DNA from: an uncultured Flavobacteriales bacterium
GTDB taxonomy: Bacteria; Bacteroidota; Bacteroidia; Flavobacteriales; JBLHRE01
Assembly (NCBI GenBank): GCA_937139155.1
Contig: CAKZPI010000001.1
Span: 1-64,000 of the forward strand
Direction of reading: 5' to 3'
DNA length: 64,000 nucleotides
The position numbers and the translations under genes were made by a program. Under the pieces are notes generated by a model. It worked only from the letters and a program-made list of their open reading frames with translations, searched no databases and was not told the DNA's origin. Positions 34,789-44,300 of this stretch are shown in pieces; within the stretch, counting starts at the first letter, position 1, and the number at the start of each line of letters is the position of its first letter.

Positions 34789-36738
34789 ATGAGCGAAGAA
34801 AATAAAATGCCAGAATATGGCGCCAGCAGTATTCAGGTATTAGAAGGACTTGAAGCCGTTCGGAAGCGTCCGGCAATGTATATTGGTGATGTAGGACAAA
34901 AGGGTCTGCACCACTTGGTTTACGAGGTGGTTGACAACTCCATTGATGAGGCACTAGCTGGACATTGTTCAGACATTGACGTATTCATCAATGAAGATAA
35001 TTCCATTACCGTTATGGATAATGGCCGGGGTATTCCGGTTGAAATGCATGAAAAAGAAGGAAGGTCGGCCCTAGAGGTTGTAATGACTGTTCTTCATGCG
35101 GGTGGTAAGTTTAGCAAAGATTCTTACAAAGTTTCTGGAGGTTTGCACGGGGTAGGTGTATCTTGTGTGAACGCACTTTCTACTGATCTTAAGGTTCAGG
35201 TTCACAGGGAGGGCAAGATCTGGGAGCAAGACTATAAAATTGGGGTCCCTCAAAAACCCGTTCGAGAAGTTGGCACTACCGATAAGCGAGGTACCATTGT
35301 TACCTTCAAGCCTGATGAAAGCATATTCAACGAAACTGAATACAAATTTGACATCCTCTCAGCCCGATTGAGAGAGTTGGCTTTCTTGAACAAAGGGATT
35401 CGCCTGAACATTACCGATAAGCGTCGCAAAGACGATGACGATAATTTCGTAAATGACAGCTTCTTCTCTGAAAGAGGGTTGGTTGAGTTTGTTGAGTTCT
35501 TGGATGCCAATCGCGAAAAGCTTATCGATACCACCATTCACATGGAAGGTGAGCGGAACGAGATTCCAGTTGAGGTGGCCATGCATTACAATACTACCTT
35601 CAACGAAAATGTACATGCCTATGTGAACAACATCAATACCCACGAAGGCGGTACTCACCTGGCTGGGTTTAGACGCGCCCTTACCCGTACCCTTAAAAAA
35701 TATGCAGATGAATCTGGTATTTTGGAAAAAGAGAAGGTTGAGATTTCAGGAGATGATTTCCGTGAAGGATTAACTGCCGTTATTTCGGTTAAGGTAATGG
35801 AGCCTCAATTTGAAGGTCAAACCAAAACCAAATTAGGTAACCGTGAAGTTACCGGTGCGGTTGATCAATTGGTGGGTGAAATGCTTTCCAATTACTTGGA
35901 AGAAAACCCGAAAGAGGCCAAGCAAATCATTTCGAAGGTAGTTCTTGCAGCAAAGGCTAGACAAGCCGCAAGGAAAGCCCGTGAAATGGTTCAACGTAAA
36001 AACGTTATGTCAGGCTCAGGCCTTCCTGGAAAGCTTTCTGACTGCTCCAATCGTGACCCGCAAGCTTGTGAAATATTCCTGGTTGAGGGAGACTCTGCAG
36101 GAGGAACCGCTAAGCAAGGTAGAGACAGGGCATTTCAAGCTATCTTACCCTTACGGGGAAAGATTTTGAACGTTGAAAAAGCCATTCAGTACCGGGTATT
36201 TGAAAACGAAGAAATCAAAAACATCTTTACGGCCCTTGGGCTTTCCATTGGAACAGAAGAGGATGCCAAGGCATTGAATATGACCAAGCTGAGATACCAT
36301 AAAATCATCATCATGTGTGATGCCGATGTTGATGGTTCTCACATTGCTACCCTTATTCTGACTTTCTTCTTCCGCTACATGAAAGAGCTGATTGAGAATG
36401 GATACGTTTACATAGCAACTCCACCTCTTTATCTCTTGAAAAAAGGTACTACCCAAAAGTATGCCTGGAATGAAGATCAACGCGACCAAATGGTACGTGA
36501 GATGAAGGGCGGGAAAGAAATCAATATCGGAGTACAGCGTTACAAAGGTCTTGGGGAAATGAATGCCGAGCAGCTATGGTCTACCACCATGAATCCGGAT
36601 GGAAGAACCTTGAAGCAGGTAACCATCGATTCAGCCGCAGAAGCTGACCGGGTATTCTCAATGCTAATGGGAGACGATGTTCCTCCTCGTAGAGAGTTCA
36701 TCGAACAAAACGCCAAATACGCCAAAATCGACGTATAA
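34789..36738 (+). CDS. gyrB: DNA gyrase subunit B
   Basis: ATPase subunit of DNA gyrase (with GyrA) that introduces negative supercoils. From the ATG at 34789 the protein has 649 residues, the usual length for the short form lacking the E. coli insertion. Domains: GHKL ATPase with 'EVVDNSIDEALAGHC' and 'DNGRGIPVEMH', 'GGLHGVGVSCVNALS', transducer domain, and Toprim domain with 'VEGDSAGGTAKQGRDR' and 'CDADVDGSHIATL'. The C-terminal gyrase tail has 'QRYKGLGEMNAEQLW' and 'MNPDGRTL'. The motifs favour GyrB over ParE. Strong terminator directly downstream. Confidence 0.97.
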   Translation: MSEENKMPEYGASSIQVLEGLEAVRKRPAMYIGDVGQKGLHHLVYEVVDNSIDEALAGHCSDIDVFINEDNSITVMDNGRGIPVEMHEKEGRSALEVVMTVLHAGGKFSKDSYKVSGGLHGVGVSCVNALSTDLKVQVHREGKIWEQDYKIGVPQKPVREVGTTDKRGTIVTFKPDESIFNETEYKFDILSARLRELAFLNKGIRLNITDKRRKDDDDNFVNDSFFSERGLVEFVEFLDANREKLIDTTIHMEGERNEIPVEVAMHYNTTFNENVHAYVNNINTHEGGTHLAGFRRALTRTLKKYADESGILEKEKVEISGDDFREGLTAVISVKVMEPQFEGQTKTKLGNREVTGAVDQLVGEMLSNYLEENPKEAKQIISKVVLAAKARQAARKAREMVQRKNVMSGSGLPGKLSDCSNRDPQACEIFLVEGDSAGGTAKQGRDRAFQAILPLRGKILNVEKAIQYRVFENEEIKNIFTALGLSIGTEEDAKALNMTKLRYHKIIIMCDADVDGSHIATLILTFFFRYMKELIENGYVYIATPPLYLLKKGTTQKYAWNEDQRDQMVREMKGGKEINIGVQRYKGLGEMNAEQLWSTTMNPDGRTLKQVTIDSAAEADRVFSMLMGDDVPPRREFIEQNAKYAKIDV

Positions 36739-36759
36739 GGTTATTAATGATACATTACT

Positions 36760-36793
36760 AAAAAGCCGATTCCATTTCAGAATCGGCTTTTTT
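36760..36793 (+). terminator. Rho-independent terminator of gyrB
   Basis: 13-bp stem AAAAAGCCGATTC (36760-36772) / GAATCGGCTTTTT (36780-36792), loop CATTTCA, followed by T's. Confidence 0.93.
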
Positions 36794-36812
36794 GTGTTTG
36801 GTAATTAGGTTC

Positions 36813-36849
36813 ATAAAAAAAGCTGTCCATGAAAAATCACGGACAGCTT
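36813..36849 (-). terminator. Rho-independent terminator for a minus-strand transcript
   Basis: Stem AAGCTGTCC (36820-36828) / GGACAGCTT (36841-36849), 12-base loop. On the minus strand the hairpin is followed by seven T's (36815-36821). There is no minus-strand gene close by; the nearest is the CHU_C gene ending at 37470. Confidence 0.7.
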
Positions 36850-37057
36850 CAATCTCTTCTTGTGGCGGAAATTTATCCTTCTGCACAACCTCTCTACACC
36901 AACACCAACCACAAGAAAAATCCTGGTGTTATGCGTGATTCAAATGAATCAGAATTCATGCCATTAACCCATGGCTTGAATGCCAGTAGATTAGTGATAA
37001 TGACATCCCTCAACAATTTCAATCTTGGAAAAAAATTCCACCTACGGGAAATTTTTG

Positions 37058-37065
37058 TATATTTG
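37058..37065 (+). promoter_or_regulatory. -7 promoter box TATATTTG in the gene-free stretch
   Basis: Exact TAnnTTTG match (TATATTTG), the same variant as in front of gyrB and secDF, but with no gene downstream; the next feature is a strong terminator 62 bases on. No convincing -33 element at the usual spacing. Confidence 0.5.
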
Positions 37066-37070
37066 CGCAG

Positions 37071-37155
37071 ACAAAGAGAGATTTGACAAACAATATATCG
37101 CTTTAAGAACACCATCACACTATCAGCAAAAAGCCTCGGGAAACCGGGGCTTTTT
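37071..37155 (+). ncRNA. Candidate small RNA (~85 nt) between a promoter box and a terminator
   Basis: The start is estimated at ~6 bases after the TATATTTG box; the end is the last T of the terminator. The unique part (about 57 bases, 37071-37127) has no start codon with a meaningful frame. The 3' end is the perfect GAAA-capped terminator hairpin. It does not look like tRNA, 4.5S RNA, RNase P RNA or tmRNA. No family assigned; purely a promoter-terminator inference. Confidence 0.4.
37128..37155 (+). terminator. Rho-independent terminator with GAAA tetraloop
   Basis: 12-bp stem AAAAAGCCTCGG (37128-37139) / CCGGGGCTTTTT (37144-37155) with one T-G wobble and a GAAA loop. One of the best terminators in the window, although no gene precedes it. 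Confidence 0.88.
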
Positions 37156-37469
37156 GTGTTTTAAAGGAATCTGGGTTCATAGTTTTAAAAACAACATTCC
37201 AATCCATGGGAACCTGTTCGATGGAATGGATTAAGTTTTTTGGAATAAAGAAAGCCCCGAATGCTATCCTGAAATTACTCGTTTTTACACGTTTAATACA
37301 CGGCTTAGGTCAAGAATCATAACGAAATTTGAATTGGGGCATGCGGGTCGATGTGAACCGGAGAGGAGAAAGGAATAGAAAATCGGTTTCATCCCCTTTA
37401 AGCTAAATTACCTTGAGAGTTTCTTTTATAGCCTGAGGCGGCCTAAACCAATTGGTTCTCTCAAACTTA

Positions 37470-38054
37470 CTACCTAAGAAGGGTAATTCTTCCTGTTTCG
37501 CTCACCTTATTTCCATAAAGGTCTTCCGCCTTTATCTTGTAAACATAAACACCTTCTGGTGCTTGCTCTCCAGATTGTTCGTCAACTCCATTCCAAACAT
37601 GGTCTAAATTATTGGAGACAAAAACTTGTTCACCCCAGCGATTGAAAATAATCATGGTATATTTCACCGGAATGAAGTTGTGGGTAATTGGGTGGAAATA
37701 ATCGTTTTTCCCGTCGTAATTCGGTGTAAAGGCATTGGGTATCCAGAATTCGGGTTCGCAGTCTTCAATATCAAAAAAGATTCTTGTGCTGTCTTTGCAG
37801 TCTCCGTTACCATCTGATTCCATGGCTTGAACATAAAATCTTCCGGTATGATTCGAGAACTGAATGGTAACTGCATCTGTGCCCTGTCCCTTAAGTATGG
37901 TTCCAGCATTGGTAGTCCATTTTATTTTAGGAGCCCAGGTATAAGGCAGGTAAAATTCTACATGGCCCTGAGCGAGGCAAAAGGACGGGTCTTGTCCTCT
38001 TGCACTCATCAGGGCTCCTAGAAACAGGAGAAAAAATAGAAGTTTACGTATCAT
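37470..38054 (-). CDS. Small secreted protein: Ig-like domain plus CHU_C (T9SS type B) sorting domain
   Basis: 194 residues. Signal peptide (ending S-A-R-G-Q), one Ig/PKD-like domain of ~90 residues ('DPSFCLAQGHVEFYLPYTW', 'KIKWTTNAGTILKGQGTDAVTIQF', 'GDCKDSTRIFF'). A complete gliding-motility-associated C-terminal domain follows: W-I-P-N-A-F-T-P-N-Y-D-G-K-N-D, M-I-I-F-N-R-W-G-E-Q-V-F, 'WNGVDEQSG', 'PEGVYVYKIKAED', ending G-R-I-T-L-L-R. Type B domains direct cargo through T9SS to the cell surface. It is the last of three closely spaced genes; the two upstream (30 and 10-base gaps) encode repeat proteins with no such domain, so this one may supply their surface anchor (inference). Confidence 0.9.
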   Translation of the reverse strand: MIRKLLFFLLFLGALMSARGQDPSFCLAQGHVEFYLPYTWAPKIKWTTNAGTILKGQGTDAVTIQFSNHTGRFYVQAMESDGNGDCKDSTRIFFDIEDCEPEFWIPNAFTPNYDGKNDYFHPITHNFIPVKYTMIIFNRWGEQVFVSNNLDHVWNGVDEQSGEQAPEGVYVYKIKAEDLYGNKVSETGRITLLR

Positions 38055-38084
38055 CCTTTGGTTGTGATCAGTCTAGTTTGCCTA

Positions 38085-39641
38085 TTAATTATGCATAATT
38101 GGGCCGGTGGTGGGCGGAGGATTGAAGCTTATATCAACCCCATCGCTGTCTACACATCCACCCCCATTGTCTACTGACCATGTAAAGGTTACCGTTGATC
38201 CGGTTGATCCCACGGTTACGGTAGCGTTCGGGTCATTGGCATTGCTGAATACCGCGGATGGGTCAGAACTTGTCCAGGTTCCAGTTCCTGCATTGGTTGA
38301 CCCGGCTAGGGTATAAGTAGTACCACAAACATCATCATCCGGGCCAGCGTCTGCTGCAGGCTGTTCACGGAAGGTAACTGCGGCCGCATCGGCACTTGAA
38401 CAAGACACGTTGGTTATGGTCCAGGTAAATGTTTTTGCCCCATAGCTAGTTACAGTCACATTGGAATTTGGGTCGTTTAAATTTGAGAATACCGCTGATG
38501 GATCTGAGGAGGTCCAAGTACCCGTACCAGCTCCTGGAGAATTTCCGGAAAGGGTATAGGTAAGGGCACAGGCATCATCGTCTGCACCGGCGCTTGCAGT
38601 GATTCCTGAAACAAAGGTTATTACAACATCATCGGAACTACTGCAACCCCCGTTTCCTTCGGTCCAGGTGAAGGTCACAGGACCATAACTTGAAACGGTA
38701 GCGGTAGCGTTTGGATCGTTTGCATTGCTAAAGCTAGCAGGTGCTGAAGCCGTCCAGGTTCCTGTTCCAACAGATGTGCTTGCGCTAAGGGCATAGGATA
38801 ATCCACATACATTATCATCGGTTCCAGCATCAGCTGAAGGCTGCTCATAGAAAGTGATTTCTACTGTATCGGTTGAGGTACAAGATCCATTGGTGGCTGT
38901 CCATACTAAGCTATAGGTTGCGTAGGATGTTACCGTAACATTTGAACTTCCAGAGCTGGCATTGGAGAAGCTTACACTTGGATCGGTACTTGACCATTGA
39001 CCTGAACCAACATTAGTGGTTCCGGCAAGGGTATAGGTTAATCCACAATTATCATCATCGGCGCCTGCATTGGCAGTGGGGGTTTCAATGAAGGTAATTA
39101 CTACATCATCACTATCGGTACATCCGTTATTATTTTCGGTCCAAGTAAAGGTAACAGCACCATAGCCTGATGCGGTAACCTGGGTATTTGGGTCATTTGC
39201 GTCAACAAAAACCGCCCCTGCGTCTGAGGAGGTCCAAGTTCCAGTACCAACCGAAGCTACGGCTTCAAGATTAAAAATCAATCCGCAAGTGTCTTTGTCT
39301 GCACCTGCATTTGAATTGGGTATAGGGCTAATGAAAACATCCAAATACACTGGATCTCCAATACAACCATTGGCGTCGGTTTCAACCACAGAAATGGCAT
39401 TTGAAACAAGGCCGGTATTCATTCCCCAGTCAATGGTGATGGAATTGGTAGTTCCTCCAGTTGCTTGGGTTCCGTATCCCGGATCAACCGTCCAGTTATA
39501 GGTTGAACCTGCTGTATTGGTAACCCAATAGGCTACACCTGTTTCTCCGGCACAAACCGTATCCGGGCTGGCAGAGGTTTGGGCCCATCCCGCAAAGGAA
39601 AGACAGAGCCCAAGGATTGTGATGATAATTTTTTCTTTCAT
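38085..39641 (-). CDS. Secreted protein of five tandem Ig-like repeats, no recognisable sorting domain
   Basis: 518 residues. Signal peptide (ending A-G-W-A-Q), an N-terminal Ig/PKD-like domain ('SPDTVCAGETGVAYWV..YNWTVDPGYG..ITIDWGMNTG', ending FISPIPNSNAGAD). Five tandem ~80-residue repeats follow, each with A-G-x-D-x-x-C-G/A-L at the front, G-T-G-T-W-T-S-S mid-way, D-P-N-x-x-V-T and a second Cys in C-x-x-x-D. The repeats are the same kind as in the two giant proteins further right. The chain stops directly after repeat 5 with a short tail, P-P-P-T-T-G-P-I-M-H-N, and no type A or type B domain. The gene is intact. Middle gene of a three-gene operon; probable surface or matrix protein, adhesive function inferred only. 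Confidence 0.85.
   Translation of the reverse strand: MKEKIIITILGLCLSFAGWAQTSASPDTVCAGETGVAYWVTNTAGSTYNWTVDPGYGTQATGGTTNSITIDWGMNTGLVSNAISVVETDANGCIGDPVYLDVFISPIPNSNAGADKDTCGLIFNLEAVASVGTGTWTSSDAGAVFVDANDPNTQVTASGYGAVTFTWTENNNGCTDSDDVVITFIETPTANAGADDDNCGLTYTLAGTTNVGSGQWSSTDPSVSFSNASSGSSNVTVTSYATYSLVWTATNGSCTSTDTVEITFYEQPSADAGTDDNVCGLSYALSASTSVGTGTWTASAPASFSNANDPNATATVSSYGPVTFTWTEGNGGCSSSDDVVITFVSGITASAGADDDACALTYTLSGNSPGAGTGTWTSSDPSAVFSNLNDPNSNVTVTSYGAKTFTWTITNVSCSSADAAAVTFREQPAADAGPDDDVCGTTYTLAGSTNAGTGTWTSSDPSAVFSNANDPNATVTVGSTGSTVTFTWSVDNGGGCVDSDGVDISFNPPPTTGPIMHN
38124..39320 (-). repeat. Five tandem Ig-like coding repeats (~240 bp each)
   Basis: 1197 bases encode five copies of the ~80-residue module. 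Each has two cysteines roughly 55 residues apart (C-G-L near the start, C-x-x-x-D near the end), likely a disulphide. Copies 1, 4 and 5 share the phrase T-G-T-W-T-S-S-D almost unchanged. Confidence 0.85.
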
Positions 39642-39651
39642 GACGCAATAC

Positions 39652-41142
39652 TTAATAGTGATAAATCAGTGAGGTGTTCACCGGACCAGGTTCGGTGATG
39701 GTAATGTTTTCGGTGCGGGTGCATCCCCGGCTATCTGTGATGGTCAAGGAATAAGTTCCCGGACCTAGGTTATTTAATGTATTTGTGGTGTCTCCTGTAT
39801 TCCAAGAATAGGCGTAGGGTGAAACTCCACCCGCAGGACTTACTGTCAAACTTCCATCCGCATTTCCGTTGCAAGTCACATCATTGCTTGATTTACTCGC
39901 GATAAGTGGGTCAGGATCGTAAATGTAAACGGTGTCATAGCCTACATTACCCCAATGGTCAATTACCTGAATGATGTAGTTTCCTGAGTCTAAATTATTG
40001 ATGTCTTCATCAGTTGAGGTGTACCCATTCGGCCCGGTCCATTCAATGACATATTCTGTTTTAATCTGACAGTCTAAACCTGCGGTTCCTCCAAATTCAA
40101 TTTTGAAATCAGGAGCTGTGGCTAAACCTGACAGGGCCGGATAGTTCACAAGGATGTAATAGGTTTCTCCTGAGTCAACATTTAAGGGAGCCACCAAGCC
40201 GTTGGCTAGGTTTGAATTATTATCAAATAAAACGGCCTCGCTGGTATCGGTTTCGGCTGCATCCAATCCAATGGTTTGACCCGAAAGTAGACTTACCAAC
40301 CGATAGGCAGAACAACGTAAAGGAGTGCCAAGGTTTCCGCAATCTTGGTTCGGACCATAAAGGGCGAAATCGAAATCATATAAAAGGTAATCTACTACAC
40401 CCGTAGATTGAGGTGTAATTTCAAATTCTAAGGAACCTGTTTGTGCAATGCGTATTTCAAACCAAGTTGCATTGTACTCTTTTGAAAAACATGCATTGCT
40501 TACATCGTAATTGCCACCTGAACCTGTATTCACAGAAAAGGTTCCGTCTCCGCAAATGGGCTGACTAGAAATGCAATCGTCATTTGTAGCTGAACCAACA
40601 AAGCCGAGGCCGTCATTGATGATGGCATCGATACTTCCATCGGTACCTCCATTGCAGTTTATTTGGTCGGGGGTGCTAACTACCGATATGGTAGGTACGT
40701 TCACTGGGTTGGACCCACAAGCTGAGTTCATGGTAACCTCAACGAAGGCTGCATTCACCAAATAACTTGTGCAAGGGTGGTTATCAATCAATACCCGAAC
40801 TACTGTGTTTCGGGTGGCTGTCCAGGTAATCTCAGAAGTTAATAAAGACAAGCCGCAATTGTCGTCGTTGTATCCGAGGGTGTCTCCGTTAAGGTCATCG
40901 TAAAGGGTGATTTCAGTATCGAAAACAGAGGTCACGAAACCACAAGTGCTAAAGGTGTATGAAGCACCTTTGCAAACCGTGGCGGTGATGTATTCCCCTC
41001 CGAATACAAGTTCTGACTGTGTGTTCCCTACACCTGTTGGGGTTTTATCGGATTTGAATGTATTATCATTCGGACATTGACCCCATGAGCTGGCAGCGAA
41101 CAAGGTCAGGCAAAGTCCAATATAAAATCTGGCGCTTGACAT
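39652..41142 (-). CDS. Secreted SprB-repeat protein, no recognisable sorting domain
   Basis: 496 residues. Signal peptide (ending A-S-S-W-G-Q). A first domain (to ~residue 145) holds 'SYTFSTCGFVTSVFDTEITLYDD' and 'RVLIDNHPC'. A second domain of ~200 residues ('NDDCISSQPICGDGTFSVNTG', 'ATWFEIRI..GSLEFEI', 'YDFDFALYGPNQDCG') recurs at the start of the giant proteins. The chain ends with a SprB-type repeat ('DVTCNGNADGSLTVSPAGGVSPYAYSWNTGDTTNTLNNLGPGTYSLTITD' region) and the tail E-P-G-P-V-N-T-S-L-I-Y-H-Y. No type A or B sorting domain, unlike nearly all SprB-repeat proteins I know. First gene of the three-gene operon, 10 bases from the next. Confidence 0.85.
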   Translation of the reverse strand: MSSARFYIGLCLTLFAASSWGQCPNDNTFKSDKTPTGVGNTQSELVFGGEYITATVCKGASYTFSTCGFVTSVFDTEITLYDDLNGDTLGYNDDNCGLSLLTSEITWTATRNTVVRVLIDNHPCTSYLVNAAFVEVTMNSACGSNPVNVPTISVVSTPDQINCNGGTDGSIDAIINDGLGFVGSATNDDCISSQPICGDGTFSVNTGSGGNYDVSNACFSKEYNATWFEIRIAQTGSLEFEITPQSTGVVDYLLYDFDFALYGPNQDCGNLGTPLRCSAYRLVSLLSGQTIGLDAAETDTSEAVLFDNNSNLANGLVAPLNVDSGETYYILVNYPALSGLATAPDFKIEFGGTAGLDCQIKTEYVIEWTGPNGYTSTDEDINNLDSGNYIIQVIDHWGNVGYDTVYIYDPDPLIASKSSNDVTCNGNADGSLTVSPAGGVSPYAYSWNTGDTTNTLNNLGPGTYSLTITDSRGCTRTENITITEPGPVNTSLIYHY

Positions 41143-41274
41143 TGCTCAATTTTTTTTTCTCTGTTTCACCAGTAGCCAAGCTTATTTCGTGCCGATTTCT
41201 TTACGTGCTGTTAATCAAGGTTTTATATTGGTGTTAAAAACTGACTTGTCTCATTCTTGGATTTTTTCTTCCCA

Positions 41275-41308
41275 AAAAAGGAAAGGCCCGGGAAAATCCC
41301 AGGCCTTT
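41275..41308 (-). terminator. Rho-independent terminator of the 1672-residue surface-protein gene
   Basis: On the minus strand: AAAGGCCTGGG, loop ATTTT, CCCGGGCCTTT (41282-41308; one T-G wobble), then CC and six T's (41275-41279 region). It lies 27 bases after the stop at 41335 and separates that gene from the three-gene operon to the left. Confidence 0.85.
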
Positions 41309-41334
41309 GGTTTAACTTGTATGTAATCAGTGGT

Positions 41335-44300
41335 TTATCGAACCAGAATCACAGAGCCATGGTGGTCTAAAACCCGCTCACCGTAAGATCTGTATTTCAC
41401 CATTACTGAATAAACCCCATTAGCGGCTTCTTCACCGGTTTCAAGAACCTTTCCGTTCCACCCATCTTTAGGGTTATCGGTTTGGAACATAAGTTTACCC
41501 CATCGGTCGTAAATACTCATTTCAAAACTTCCTTCTCTATGTCCGATGATCTTCACAAGGAACTCATCATTCACTCCATCTCCATTTGGGGTGAAGGCGT
41601 TTGGCACGAATGCTCTTAAATCATCTTTTAGTTCAAGTTCACAAGAGAAGGTTCCAGTACATCCAAATTGATCGGTAACGGTTAAAACTACATTGTATTT
41701 ACCCAAATACTCATACGTATGACTTGGGTTTTGAAGGTTGGAAGTATCGCCATCTCCGAAATCCCAATGCCATTGATTTCCTCGGTCGGTCATTCCTTGG
41801 AAATTATAAGTAGGCTGGGTAGTGTAAATTACAATTTCATCATCAACACAGTCAAAATAGGGCTGAGGGTCGTCGTAGAAAGTAATGTATACTGAATCTT
41901 GATCGGTACATTGGCCATTCACATCTTCCCAGACAAAACCGTAAACTCCATAGCCCAATCCAGCCACATCAACTTGAGTTGTTGGTGAATTAGGATTGGA
42001 AATTATTGCTCCTGAAGGGCCTGTCCAGGTACCCGTTCCAACCGGCCCAGTTGCATTCATATTGATTTGCAACCCACAAATTTCGGCATCAGGTCCGGCA
42101 TTTGCATTTGCAGGCTGAAGGAAGTCAATTACAATTTGATCTTGGTCCGAACATGGTCCGTTTGTTTCTTGCCAGGCAAGAGTTATGCTACCATATGAAG
42201 AAGCTGTGAGGCCTGAATTTGGACTATTTGGGTTGGAAAGATTTCCAGACCCAGAAACAATGCTCCAAGTTCCGGTTCCTACCGAAGGTGTGGCATAAAG
42301 GTTCAGGTTCAATCCACAAACGGTTGAATCTTGGCCTGCATTGGCATTTGGTTGCTCAAAGAATCCCATGCTAATGGAAGCAGAATCGGTACAGTTCCCA
42401 TTTGACTCAACCCAGTAAACCGTATAGGTTCCATAACCCGCTGCAGTTGCATCAATGGTTGTATTTGCTGAATTCACATTTCCGAAAACAATGTTAGGAT
42501 CGGAAGCAGACCAAGTACCTGTTCCAACCGAAGGAACAGCGTTTAAACTACCAGAAAGGGTACAAAGGTTTTGGTTGCTACCCGCATTGGCAACAGGTTC
42601 TTCAACAAAGGTGATTTGAATGGTGGAAGAATCTGAACAAACTCCATTTTCTTCCTTCCATTGAAGACTTACTGGGCCGTATCCGGTATATGTTACACTG
42701 GAATTAGGATCATTAGCATTACCAAAACTAATCCCTGGATCACTTGATGACCAGGTTCCTTGTCCTACCCCTGTAGGAAGGGAAGGATTAGCAAATAGGT
42801 TAAAACTTTGACCGCAAATAGTAGAATCTGTGCCGGGGTCTGAAACCGGCTGTTGGAAAAAGTCAATTACCATAGAATCTAGATCAGAGCAGATCTCATT
42901 TACTTCTGACCAGTAGATTGTGTAATTTCCATAACCTGCCGCGCTAGCGTCAATTCCGGTATTGGGTGCGTTCGGTGCAGTAAATACGATATTAGGATTG
43001 CTTGAAGACCAAGTTCCTGAGCCCACAGAAGGTTGAGCGCTTATGTTTCCTAAAAATCCGCAAAAAGCAGTATCAGCGCCAGCTTGTGCCGTAGGACTTT
43101 GTACAAAAACAATTTCTACGCTTGCGGTGTCCGCACAGGTTCCATTATTTTCAATCCAAGTGAAGGTTACTGGGCCATAGTTAGGAACTGAAACCCCAGA
43201 GTTGGGAAGAGTGTCATTTGCGAAAACAACCCCAGAAGTGGTTGAAGACCAAATTCCGGAGCCAACCCCGTTTGGTAAAGACCTATTGGCATTAAGCGTA
43301 TAAGACAATCCACAAATGGTATCATTATTTCCAGCGTTTGCAATGGGTTGTTGGAAGAAGTTTATCCGAACCGTGTCTTCAACGGTACAAGATGAGTATT
43401 GAATGCTCCAAACCAAATCGTAAGTATCGTATCCAACCCCAGATACATCTACGCTTGAATTCGGATCATTGGCATTGCTAAAGATCAACGCTTGAGGGGT
43501 TCCGTTCGTGTCAAGAGCATACCAGGTTCCTGTACCCGTTGCTCCGGGAGTAGATCCGTTAAGGGCAGCAAACATTGAACAAACGCTGGTATCGTTTCCT
43601 GCATCAAAAGCGGGAACCGAGAAAAATTCAACATTTACGGTGTCTTCATCTGAGCAAATTCCATTTACCTCTGTCAAATAGAAATCTACATTTCCATAAC
43701 CGGTAACGGTCGCCGTAGCATTTGGGTCGTTGGCATCCGGACTAAAGGTTGCCCCAGCATCTGAGCTGGTCCAAGTTCCAGTACCTATGGATGGATTCGC
43801 GGAAAGGCTATAATTGAGTACACAGGTCGTATCATCCCCTCCTGCATCGGCGGTTGGTGTAATCAGGAAGTTAACAAGGGTCGTATCGGAAGAATTACAC
43901 ACCCCTTGGTCTACCGTCCAATAAAAAACAACAGGCTGATAAACCGTGGCCGTAGCCGTAGCGTTTGGAGTATTAGGGTCAGGACTGAAGGTAATTGATA
44001 CTGGGTTTCCGGAGGTATCTTGGGCAGACCAAGTGCCGGTTCCAACGGTTGGGGTTGCATCTAAATTGAAGCTAAGCCCACAAACATCTCCTCCTTGACC
44101 AGCTTCTGGTGGGGGAAGGTCATAAAACCGAACCACAGCAGTGTCTTCATCAACACAATCGCCATTGGTTTCCGTCCAGTAAAACTCAACGGTATCACCG
44201 CCTGCGGGTAAACCGTTATATTGAATAAATACTTGATGGTTGTTAGCATCAGGGATATAGGAAATCAATCCTCCTGTATTATCCGTCCAAGTTCCTGATC

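Larger units (their letters stand above)
36739..37469. other. 731-base stretch with no protein gene
   Basis: No open frame here has protein-like composition, a signal peptide or a recognisable family; the short frames present are chance. It contains, left to right, the gyrB terminator, a second hairpin with a minus-strand T-run (36813-36849), a TATATTTG box (37058-37065) and a GAAA-capped terminator (37128-37155). Further right is a loose inverted repeat TTGAGAG/CTCTCAA (37413-37419 and 37458-37464) just after the CHU_C gene that ends at 37470. Between about 37160 and 37410 I see nothing specific. Confidence 0.7.

Noticed and set aside
36829..37234. Short open frames in the gyrB-CHU_C gap on both strands
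   Set aside because: They overlap hairpins and each other, have no protein-like pattern or signal peptide, and resemble no family I know.
37470..41142. Reading the three-gene operon as one gene broken by stop codons
   Set aside because: Each of the three frames opens with its own complete signal peptide, so they are separate exported proteins.
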